This document shows positions 43,201-52,479 of a DNA stretch of 64,000 nt, one piece after another. The notes under the pieces are model-generated. The model searched no databases and had not been told where the DNA came from. It saw only the letters and a program-made list of their open reading frames with translations. The position numbers were made by a program, and so were the translations under genes. Numbering within the stretch: the first letter of the stretch is position 1; each line of letters begins with the position of its first letter. Source of the DNA: Sarcocystis neurona (lineage: Eukaryota; Apicomplexa; Conoidasida; Eucoccidiorida; Sarcocystidae); the NCBI GenBank assembly GCA_000727475.1, contig KL647289.1, positions 2,126,798-2,190,797 on the forward strand. Direction: 5' to 3'.

Positions 43201-44295
43201 CTGCTGCTTTCGACCACCCTGCGGCTCCTGCTGTCGCTGCTGCGGGTGGGCCTCATCTTGTTGGTGCTGCTGGCGCGTCTGCTCCTCTTCTTGCCACTGC
43301 TGCGTCTGCTCCTCTCCTTGCCACTGCCGCGTCTGCTCCTGCTGTTCTTGCCACTGCTGCATCTGTTCCTGCTGTTCCCGCTGCTGCTGCCGCTGCTGTA
43401 TGCGCTGCTGTCGTCGAAGACCGGTGGACGGAGGAGCAGTTGCCCAGTCCCATGACGCGCGTGTCACAGAGACAGGCGTCATTCCGCAGGCCGCCTGCCG
43501 TTGGAACAGGCCGTCTGCTTCTCTCCCCCCTTAACATCTTCTTTTCCTTCTTTTTTTTCCCCATTTCCGTCGTCTGCTTTTTCTTCTCCTCCTTTCACTG
43601 CCCCTCCACGGCCTTCGTTTTCTTCTTCTCCTCCCTGTCCGACAGCGCCTTTTGCTGCCAGTTGTGGTAACGGTGGTAGTGTACTGGTCTTCCCTTTCTT
43701 TACTCCACTGCGCGCTTCAAGTCCCTCTTCCCTTTGTCTTTCCCCTGGTTCCCTTTCTCCACGCCCTTGTCCTGCTTCTTCGCAGACTTCTTCTTTTCTG
43801 CCCCCAACTTCTGCTTTACACGTTTCTTCCACCTCGTCTCCGTCTCGTCCTGCTGCACATCTCTGCAGCAGACGGTCCAGCGCAGCAGTCACGTGCAGCG
43901 CCAGCAGACCGGTCCCCGCGCCAACTTCCAGTATTCGTAGAGGGCCGATTTCCTCCTCTTGCTCCTGCGCCTCCTGCTGCTGCTGCGCGGGTTGCAGCCG
44001 ACGTCGTTGTTGGTGATCTTGCGCTTCGTCGCCGCGCTGCTGGTGCCGGGACAGCACTGTCGTTCGCTCCTGCTGCTGCTGTTGCCGTGGTCGCTGCGAC
44101 GGCTGCCGGCGACCCTGCTGCAGCGCCTGCTGCTCCGGCTGTCGCCGCTTCTGAGGCTTCTCGTGCTGCTGCTGTTGAGGCTGCGGTTCTTCTTCCTCGT
44201 GCCGCTGTTGCTGCCGTTGCAGCAGCCGCTGTCTCTGGCGGTGGCGAAGAATATTCGCGTGCAGGTGCCTCGCGAGAGCGTCTACCAGTTCCTTC
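39779..44295 (-). CDS. SAM-dependent methyltransferase-like protein with low-complexity insertions, 5' end unresolved
   Basis: Minus strand, read 44295 to 39779. The first clear exon begins at 44295 after CGCTGCTGCAG: ELVDALARHLHANILRHR, a Q/E-rich insert, then GPLRILEVGAGTGLLALHV (43908-43946 and on), the glycine-rich SAM-binding motif I. Later come YEYVACDPRADMVQLRC, LLQFRPHICICCWMPMNVDW (42133-42168 region), an approximately 260-codon A/E/R/Q-rich insert, and VDEYILIGHSEFGLVG (ending at 41297, donor GTAAGT). A new exon starts at 40238: AETWGVRMPRSAYMARLPG, a Q/H-rich insert, DYHRTNVSHGAAVSTAL, stop at 39779. The WMPM(N)VDWT and EYILIG blocks recur in a class of plant and protist methyltransferase-like proteins of unknown substrate. 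The junction between 43830 and 42330 is not resolved. Confidence 0.72.
40770..41260. repeat. TA/GTACACATG microsatellite in methyltransferase-like intron
   Basis: ATATATAT runs near 40778, 40860 and 40925, and repeated GTAGTTGTTCA(T/A/G)GAAG motifs (near 40800, 40950, 41065 and 41177), pointing to degenerate repeat units of roughly 110-150 bases. Confidence 0.75.
41297..42330 (-). CDS. Methyltransferase-like gene, middle exon
   Basis: Starts after an acceptor near 42330 (possible CAAGCAG). Carries KCYEYVACDPRADMVQLRC, CCWMPMNVDWTAIFRCFGR, a low-complexity A/E/Q-rich stretch and DEYILIGHSEFGLVGRP, with donor GTAAGT at 41296-41291. Confidence 0.7.
43265..43400 (-). repeat. 27-30 bp repeat with tryptophan codons
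   Basis: On the minus strand units read QMQQWQEQQ, QTRQWQGEE and QTQQWQEEE, at 9-10 codon spacing. The retained TGG codon in each unit is unusual for a plain CAG array. Confidence 0.6.
43479..44295 (-). CDS. Methyltransferase-like gene, exon with motif I
   Basis: Open from the acceptor at 44296-44301 to TGA at 43479-43481. It holds the SAM-binding glycine loop EVGAGTGLL. A donor-like GTAAAG after GDEVEET (about 43835) is a likely exon end. The K/E/G-rich remainder may be intron. Confidence 0.6.
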
Positions 44296-44449
44296 CTGCA
44301 GCAGCGAGTCACAACAGCAATAGCAAGCACCAGCAGCAGGCAGCAGCTGAAAAAGGGCAGCAAGCAGCAAAAACGTGCGTGCCACAAAACACCGACTTCT
44401 ACCTAGAGGCTACGTACGCTCCAGACAGGGTAGGCGCGCAGATGTGAAG

Positions 44450-44780
44450 AGGAGAATCACGTCTATATAAAACGTACGTAGGTGCTGACGCGTATGTATA
44501 CATGCGTGCCTCTATGCGCTACAAGAGTATATACATCTTTCAAAACATGTATACCGTCCTGCATGCACGTACGTATATACCTGTAAAATGTTCTTGACGA
44601 GCAGGAGGAGAAACGGAACAACAGGAGGGACACTTCGAGATACAACGTACCTGCAGCCATACAACGCGGTAGGTCGGTTGCAGATTGTGTCTACATGTAT
44701 ATATTCCGACAGCGTACGTAAAGACGCATCCCAACACACTATTCGAACATACGTGTGTATATATGTCTCGTTGAGAAGAG
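44450..44780. repeat. ACGTAT/TATACATG microsatellite
   Basis: Degenerate ACGTACGTA, GTATATACA and ATACATGCGTGC motifs upstream (minus strand) of the methyltransferase-like exon. No exon seen. Confidence 0.6.
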
Positions 44781-44789
44781 TGCGAGCGA

Positions 44790-46100
44790 GCAACGCTGAC
44801 AGGCAGCACACGTCTCTGTGTGCGGAGGACGGGAGCTGCAGACAAGAAGGAGACGTAGTGCCGACGAAGAAGAGGGAGAGGAGAAGAGGCAAACACAGAG
44901 GGATGAGGAAGTGCTGCCAAAGAAGTGCGAGACTGAAAGGGGGGTCGAGAGAAGGTGTCTCTCTGCTCTCTCCGAGGGGGGACACCAGAAGAAGAGAAGA
45001 GTAGGAACAGGACTCCACGACCGCAAGAGGCAGCCCACGTTGCAACGTCAGTCTCCTTCAGCTGCCCGCTAGGTTTCACTTCTCTGCTTTACTTCTCCAT
45101 CTGCAACACCGCAGCACCAGCCGCGGGCACCGCCAGGTAGCACACGGCGCTACGGAGCTGCATCTGTGGTGGAGAGCTGCAGCGACGTGGTGTCACTACA
45201 CCGGGTGCTGCCTCTCATTGAACGCACGAGCAGCAACAACAGACCGAAAAACCGGCGAGACACAAGAGCTACCGGCACGAATTCGTCAAGCAACGACAAA
45301 AGGAGAAGCAGCAGCAGAAGCTGCCTCCCAGAAACGTCGTCCTCTGCGTTTTCTTCCTTTTGGGGCTGCTGCTGTCGCTACTCCTTCTATTCGAACAGAG
45401 ATGAAAGGAGGCGAGGCAGCAACACGTGCGCACATTTATATCCACTTGTAAACAAATATTCAGTGCGAAAGAAAGGCTCGTCTTCTCCGCATCGTACGTA
45501 TATATCTCGTAGAACGGAAAGGAAGCAGGGCTGCTGCAGAGCCATTTCCAGCAATCTTCCATCGGCAAAAAAACTTCTGAATTTTTGTGCTCCTGCGAGG
45601 AAGAAAGGACAGCAGAAGCACCGTCCCTGATGCCAGAGCTGACTTCTGCTGCTGTCCCTCGGAAGCGTCCTCCTCTGCTCTCTCGTCCTTTTGGGCCTGC
45701 CGCTGTTGCTGTCGCTGCTACCTCTCGCGCTGCTGCGGTTGCTACAGCTGGCGTGGGCTGCCTCTCTGCTGATCCATGCAATGCCACCGGTGCTCCGCTG
45801 TTTTCTCTGGCCGCTGTCTCTGAGGGGGAAGTCACCCGTGCATGCGCTGTCTGGTCCAGTGCTGTCGCCGTTGCTGTTGCTGGCGTCGCTGATAGAACGG
45901 CTGCCACAGGTGTTGCTGCTGCCGTGCTTGCCGTGTGGAGGCAAGCCCATTCCTGACTTTTTCTCCCTTGTTCTGGCGACGACGCTGCTGCTTGCTGTCG
46001 CTGGTCAGCGAGGATGGCAGCAACAACCTCCCAGTACGAAGGCAGGTAAAGATACTCACGCATGCAGTCGAACAGCAGCAGCAAATGAGGACACTGTCTT
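44790..46100. other. Region probably holding 5' exons of the methyltransferase-like gene
   Basis: Minus-strand islands that read like protein are REYLYLPSYWEVVAAILADQ near 46010-46070 and KFRSFFADGRLLEMALQQPC near 45530-45590 (followed by a GTACGA donor). Families with the WMPMNVDWT motif have an N-terminal helical region before motif I, so these are candidates. Phases could not be joined with certainty. Confidence 0.35.
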
Positions 46101-46769
46101 TTCACCGCCGCTGGCGGTGCTCCTGCTGCTGCGGATGCCCCTGCTATTGCTGTGGCCCCTACGGCGGCAGCTTCTTTTACTTTTTCCGCGTGCTGCTGCT
46201 GCTTTTCTAGATTCGTCACCTCCTCCCTCACGACTCCCGCAGCAGCAGCGAGGATGGGCACCGCAGACGCCGCCGCAGATGCAGCTGCAGCACCAGTACG
46301 AGCAGCAGGACGTCGGGCAGCAGCCGCAAGGTCAGATGTCACATTTCCAGCAGCAGCAGCAGCAGCAGCAGGGAGCGTAGGAGGCCTCGCAGAAGCTGAA
46401 GTGTGTCGGGGTGCGAGCCAGGTAGGAAATGCAACGGCTTGTGTCGAAGTAGCCACAGCTGCAGCATCAGCAGCAGCAGCGTAGGTAACGGCGTGAGCCT
46501 CCTCCATCGGGGCAGCAGCGGCAGCAGAGGAAGGAGGAAATGCATGCACTCGCGCTGTCAGAGTCTTCGCAGCAGAACTAACTGCAACAGCAGCAGAACG
46601 GCAATGCCATTCTCCATGGGCAGCGTCGCTGCTTGTGGGTGGCGACGTGGAAGCAGCAGCCATCGGCAAATCAAAAGCACGCAGTCACCGCATCACAACC
46701 TGCTTCAGCCAGGGCAGCAGCAGTCAGGGCACCAGCGGCGAGGGCAGCAACAGCGAGGGAAGCAGGAGC

Positions 46770-47035
46770 GGCAGCAGGAGCAGCGTGGCCAGGAGCAGCG
46801 CGGCCAGGAGCAGCGAGGGCAGCAGCAGCAGCGGGGTGGCAACAGAGAGGGCAGCCGCAGCAAGGGCAGCCGCAGCGGCAGCAGCGAGGCCAGCAGTAGC
46901 AGCGGAAGTTGCGACTCGAGCCACAGCAGTCGTGGGGCAGTCATCGGCTGCTGCAGCAGGCGCGCCCCAGCGGCAGCAGCAGCTGCAGCAGGCGCGCCCC
47001 AGCGGCAGCAGCAGCTGCAGCAGGGCAGCAACAGC
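46770..47035. repeat. 15-bp and 33-bp CAG-derived minisatellites
   Basis: GCCAGGAGCAGCGCG-type units repeat near 46785-46830. GGCGCGCCCCAGCGGCAGC with its following CAG-rich tail repeats twice at 33-bp spacing near 46960-47025. Confidence 0.65.
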
Positions 47036-47566
47036 TGGAGTGAGCGGTCCCCACGTGGAGAGGCAAGAGGAGGAGACGCTTCACGTGCGGTAGATGAAAA
47101 TCAGACACTGCAAAGTACTGCGCTGTGTATGCAAAAGCAAAGGCGCTCGTTTCTCAGCCACATGCATCGCGGCTCGCAAGGTTATTCTGCTGTTGCTGCT
47201 GCGGTCGGTCTGCCAGATGCTGCTGCTTTTGGCGGAGTGCATCCGCACTTGCCCGCGTGCTGGCAACGCTCCCGACGCAGAAAACGCTGCTGGGGTGGTA
47301 AAGCGTGTGCTGTTGCTGTTGCTGCGCTGCTGTCACCGCTGCTGTTGCGCGCTGCCGCCACCGCTGTTGCTGCTGCGCCGCTGTCACTGCTGCTGTCACT
47401 GCTGCTATCCCTGCTGCTGTCGCTGTCGCTGTTGCTGTCGCTGCTGCCGTCGCTGCCGTACGTGCTGGTCCGTTCCTATCGCCAGGGTCATTCCTGCCGC
47501 AGTGCTGACTGCTGCTCAGGATTGCCTGTTGCTGCTGTTGCAGCGGACGCGCCTGCTGCTGCTGCT

Positions 47567-47675
47567 GCAGACGCCCTTGCTGCTGCTTCTGCTGCAGACG
47601 CCCTTGATGCTGCTTCTGCTGCAGACGCCCTTGATGCTGCATCTGGTGCAGACGCCCTTGCTGCTGCTTCCGCTC
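47567..47675. repeat. 27-bp minisatellite, four copies
   Basis: CAGACGCCCTTG(C/A)TGCTGC units occur four times at 27-bp spacing. On the minus strand they read GRLQQKQHQ-type nonapeptides. Confidence 0.8.
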
Positions 47676-47759
47676 CGCTGCACACGAAGTGGTATGCGGC
47701 AAGCGCTCTCCCAGTCGCCGTCTTTCGGCCTCCCTCCGTCGCCCTCCTGTCATACACAT

Positions 47760-48269
47760 ACTCATCACACATATATACGTATGTATACATATATATGTAT
47801 ATATATATATATATGTAGAGAGAGAGAGAGACAGGCAGATTCAGAGATACATATACATAGATATAGATCAACATATAGATAGATAAACAGATAGATAGAC
47901 AGATTATTCCATTCAAGACGTATGCATGTACACGTGTACGCACGTGTAAGTATACATAGAAATAGACGTATATATTTATAAGTGTGGGCGCCTTTACGTG
48001 CAGATGTGTGGGCACATATATATATATATATATATATACACCATATCCGCGTGTCTACGTTACAATATATATACGTGTCCACATAGATGCACACAAAGAT
48101 ACGTGCGTTTACGTGTGTGTGCAGCCTTGGATATATACACATATGTAAATACCGGAATACACGTATGCATCTGTGGATATACACATATATATATACATAT
48201 ATATATATACATATATGTATATGTGCCCCTGCGTTCGAATAGAAGTATGGATAAATGCCCCGATAGGTG

Positions 48270-48301
<32 letters not shown>

Positions 48302-48400
48302 TAGGAATGATGTATGTGTAGAGGGACAGATACAGATACGAAGAGAGGGAGCTGATATAGGCATTTACATATAAAGGTCTCACTCGACGCTGAACGGTGA
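47760..48400. repeat. TA, GA and GATA microsatellite block
   Basis: ATATATAT near 47795-47815, AGAGAGAG at 47817-47832, ATATATATATATATAT near 48016-48035, and a perfect GATA run at about 48267-48301. Confidence 0.88.
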
Positions 48401-51400
48401 ACAGTCTTTATACGAAGAACTGAGAAAAATTTGCTTGCAGTTATTAGCGGATGCAAGGATTAATGGACGTATATATCAAAAAATCCAGATACCCAAACTG
48501 GCAATTAGTGTGTCTGTCTGTGTGTGTGTGTATGTGTCTGTGGGTATTTCTCTTCTTCTTTTGCCTTCTCTGTATTTGTTCTTCTTGGTCTTTCTCTCTT
48601 TTTGCTTGACTCTTTCTCCCTTATTCTCGCTTTGTTCTCTTGTGCGTACACTACGTGAGAGACAGCCGGATTTAAAGTTTTGAAGAAGGCGGCTTCTCGA
48701 CTGCTGCATCAGACAGCTCCCAGATCTACATCAAAAGTGTTCGTCCACGCGGTCTTGGCTGACGAGGACGGGTCCATTCGCGACAGCTGCGATGATTCTT
48801 CGAGAGACTGTTTTTAGAAAACTCTTCACAACAACTTACACACACCTTAAAAGTGAGCTGGGTGTTGCCGGAGCGGGCAGAGGAAAACAAAGAGTGAATG
48901 ACAGCGAGGGGGTGGTTAAAGACAAGCGAAGAGAACGGAGGAGCAAAAGATGAAAAAAAATTTCTGACGCCTGTGCACATCTAGTGGCTGGAACGGTGGT
49001 GCGGCCCGAGACCGGACGGGGTGGTCAAAATATATCGAAATTCTGAACGGTTTAGACTAACCACATAAATCTGTAATTACGTGCGTACATGTGTGTATTG
49101 GGAAGCATATTGATATATGGGTATTACGTATATGCTTTTGTACGGCTACTTGTTGATGACGAGTGTCGTACTGGTGTGTTTGTGTGTCTGCATTTCCGTT
49201 CTCGTGTCTGTTTGTTTTTTTTGTGAAAATTCCACATTCCAAGGAGTAACTTTGGCCTGTGTAGCGTAGATATAATTCCATGTGTCTACATACTTCATGT
49301 AGAGAACGACATTTCCTCACTTACACAGAGAGAGAAACACCAAGTAAACACGTCCTCAACGATTGGAGTCGACGCATACTTACATTTATTTGTTAAATCC
49401 AACGTATATATGACAATAGACAGATAGACACGGAAAGAAAGATAAGAAGCTGGTGCTTGTTTCTCTGTCGATGTTGCGAAGAAAAATTGCCGTATAGCGT
49501 CGACGCCGATGGTGGTGCATGCGGAAAAAGTAGACAAGCTCGCCCGCCCTCTCTGTTTTGTTCTTTTCTGGCGAAGATCCACTTCTGGATTCATATTTCT
49601 CGTCGTGAAACTCTCTCTCCTGCAGTCTGTCGCCCTTCTGAAAGTCACTCACTTCCAGTTTGTGGAGATCCTGCTGCGTAGAATCAGATATCCTGCAAGA
49701 CATGCACGCGTATGCGTCCATATCCATGTAAAATGAACGAACGTGTTAGAGAGAGAGAAAAAAAAAGAGAACTAGACGGGACACCTGAGGGAGGAAGACA
49801 CTGCAGAGCGGCACATGTCACTATTACGCATTTGCATCTAGAATATGTGTCACACTGAGTAAAAACAGGCCTACATCTTTATAGATAAGGAAGTGGAGGA
49901 GCCTCTCTGTGCCTCTGTGGACGTCCACGTTGAGTATATTCCGATATGGACAGGTATATCCGTCTGCGCGAGTACGCGTATGTGCACGTATATACACATG
50001 GAACTGCGTATTACGTACGTGTGTGTCTGTGTGTGTGTATACATGTATGTACGCACATGCGTACGTGTGCATGCAAAACCTGCCCGAGTATACACGTGCG
50101 AAACTATACAAATGTGTGTCTGTAGTGCACGTGTGCGTCAATATCGCGATGCCTGTGCGTAGGTATGTGTACGTGTTTAAGAAAGACCGTTTTACGTAGC
50201 AAGTGTGTACGCGACAGAATCCCGTTGATACATTGGTCCATATAAGGGAGCAGGAGGACGCCGCAGAGGGGGTGAATAGTTGCATATTTCCAAAAATATA
50301 CCCCTCTTTTTGCAGTTGATAATTCGATGTGTAGGCATGTGCTGGCACATGTGTACATCAGTCAACGGGAGGGGTTCACTCCGCTGCGGGGCAAGAGTCA
50401 CACGGGGATCCCTACACTACTCTACACTGTCGTGTCTAGCTCTCTGCACGTCCGCGTGTATACAGGGACACAACAACACCCGTCCTAAGTGTGTAAAATC
50501 ATTTTCACACATATGGCCGTCTTTGTGAAGATCTGCACATGTTGACCACAGGTATGTGCACGTGTGCAGATGTACACGAATGAACCTGTACAAGCTTCTG
50601 TCCACCTCTGTGGTTGTAGGTGGCGTCTACGTCTGAAAAAAATAAGTGGCGTGTAGGTACCTATTCGTATGCATAAAAGTGCGCACAGGTATGAAGAAGA
50701 TATATACACAGAGAACTTTGAAAGAACACGTATTCGACTCTTGCACCGATCCCGCGTCGAGTCCTAGGCGGTGCCTTTACACGAGAATCCGCAAAGATGT
50801 TGAGCAGACAACGAGGAACGTCTTAACCTTTGTACAGGAGAGAGAGATACAGCATCTGTCCACCTACGCACCCCTCTTTATGTGAATACACCTGTGTTAA
50901 GGTGTGTATACATGAGTTGGTGTGTTTGTTTGGGTAGCACACGGCTCCATACGTGTGTTCCTATCATGATAATAGGCGTGTGCACACAACCAACGAATGT
51001 GATGCGTGGTAGTCCACTAGGTTTGTTACTTGTGATTTGACGGCATGTAGGCATCGACAACTGCACGACCTGCTGACATGCATTACGGATCTACCCGACA
51101 ATAGCAGGCACTAGAATTTACGAATGTATATCGACAACTTGCGCCACTTGATGCAAATGTTCTTAGAATTTGTACACTGCTCTTCTTGAGCAGAAGGTGC
51201 CAGTCAACTTTGTACAACTTGGACCAGCACACCCGGCTAATCTCGCGTGCCTAAAGAATCAGACGTAGCCCCGTAAGAGATATAGAGGGAGAAAGAGACA
51301 CACGGATTTACAAGTATAATTACTCAAGCATGACCATGAAATATATGCAGATATAGATTAGTAGAGTAATAGATAACGAGATACGTGTAGCCTTGCGCGT

Positions 51401-51450
51401 GGCGTTTCTACTTTGTGCGCGGGGGGATACACGACTTTGATAGAAGAGAA
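48400..51450. other. Repeat-poor segment, no gene recognised
   Basis: Lacks CAG/CTG arrays; one ACGTAT microsatellite lies at 49930-50110. Several 70-120 codon frames exist, for example minus 49295-49648 and 49386-49727. None is recognisable, and the density is near what chance allows. Confidence 0.5.
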
Positions 51451-51639
51451 AACATATGTCAAATCTCTACCCTGTCGAGAAGAAATGCAAGAGGACTGCA
51501 TTCACACTTCGTTGTGAGGAAGGCGAGATCATTTGAAAGCCGCTTTAGGTAGAATCGAGAGCGATTTTGCAGGGTGTATTTTGTGTGAGGACAGTCCGCT
51601 GCAGAGGAAACCCTTGGGGAACGCAAGAGCGTCTTCAGG

Positions 51640-52008
51640 ATGAGTCCCAAGTATAAACTGGTAGACGTAACAGGAGAGTTTGCCTGCGTGAGGAGTGCTG
51701 TACAGTCGGAGGAGATTTTTCCGGCAAGTAAGTGCATGTCGGAAAAGTCAGGCGAAGAGAAAGATATCCCAGACAATCTCAGCTCAAAGGAACAGTCTGT
51801 AGAAGAAATTCCCTTTTCAGGGAGAGTTTGTCTGCCGGAAAACATCGGCGAAGAGAAAGATACTGCAGACAATCTCAGCTCAAAGGAAGCGCCACAAGGA
51901 GTTTCTTCTGTAAGAAGTTTTTGTGTGTCAGAGAATTTGGGCGAAGAGGAAGTTATTGCAGACAACCTCACCTCAAAGGAAAAGTCTCAAGATGAAGCTT
52001 CCTTCTAA
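51640..52008 (+). CDS. Hypothetical acidic repeat protein or fragment
   Basis: An open frame of 122 residues starting MSPKYKLVDVTGEFACVRSA. From residue 34 it consists of three tandem units of about 32 residues: EKSGEEKDIPDNLSSKE, ENIGEEKDTADNLSSKE and ENLGEEEVIADNLTSKE, each followed by a variable tail. The opposite strand is also open over 51459-51971 (171 codons), with repeats FELRLSAVSFSSP and FELRLSGISFSSP, so the coding strand is uncertain. No family is recognised. Confidence 0.35.
   Translation: MSPKYKLVDVTGEFACVRSAVQSEEIFPASKCMSEKSGEEKDIPDNLSSKEQSVEEIPFSGRVCLPENIGEEKDTADNLSSKEAPQGVSSVRSFCVSENLGEEEVIADNLTSKEKSQDEASF
51741..52005. repeat. 93-96 bp tandem repeat, three copies
   Basis: GGCGAAGAG starts at 51751, 51847 and 51940, with the core GACAA(T/C)CTCA(G/C)CTCAAAGGAA in each unit. 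Spacing is a multiple of three, so the frame is kept on both strands. Confidence 0.85.
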
Positions 52009-52479
52009 GAAGTCGTTTGCTACAGGTGACTGGTTCTGGTTAATCGGAAAGCCGTTATAAGGAGACTACCTTCAGAGCTCTTTAGCACAAAAAACGTTTC
52101 GCGGACAGATATATAGGCATCCATAAGCAAAGAAATGTATTTTGAGGAAGGCAGCTTGCGTGCACGTTGTGCACATCAAGACGGGGACACTACAAAAGAA
52201 TCGCTGTGGTGTGTGAAGAGATTCTTACGTCGTGAAGTCTCCCTGATGTTAGTCGTTATCTTAAATACCCTTCGCAGGTGGCTCTGGCGCCGTACAGCAA
52301 AGTGATAACACGTGTGTACGCTTGGATCTATCCCTACATACATATACATATTGACCTAAAGAATTACTGTCAGCTCGTGTGTAGGAACAAAAGTGTGAGT
52401 GGATTTGGTGTGCACTAGTATTCCAGGGGGCTCAAAATACTTTCCTTCTTCGTGTGAAGCAGCAACGTCTCAATATTAG

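Larger units (their letters stand above)
46100..47760. other. CAG/CTG-rich block open on both strands
   Basis: The plus strand has an open frame 46403-47818 (471 codons) of Q/R/G/S then A/L runs. The minus strand has overlapping frames 45269-46669 (A-rich) and 47154-47768 (Q/A-rich). Trinucleotide repeats keep several frames open, so openness is not evidence of coding. I cannot choose a strand. Confidence 0.4.

Noticed and set aside
41269..43455. 728-codon plus-strand leucine/alanine-rich frame
   Set aside because: Opposite strand to the methyltransferase motifs; it is the pyrimidine-strand shadow of Q/E/A-rich coding.
48267..48301. Short regularly repeated sequence as a CRISPR array
   Set aside because: A simple GATA microsatellite with no spacers, in a eukaryotic genome.
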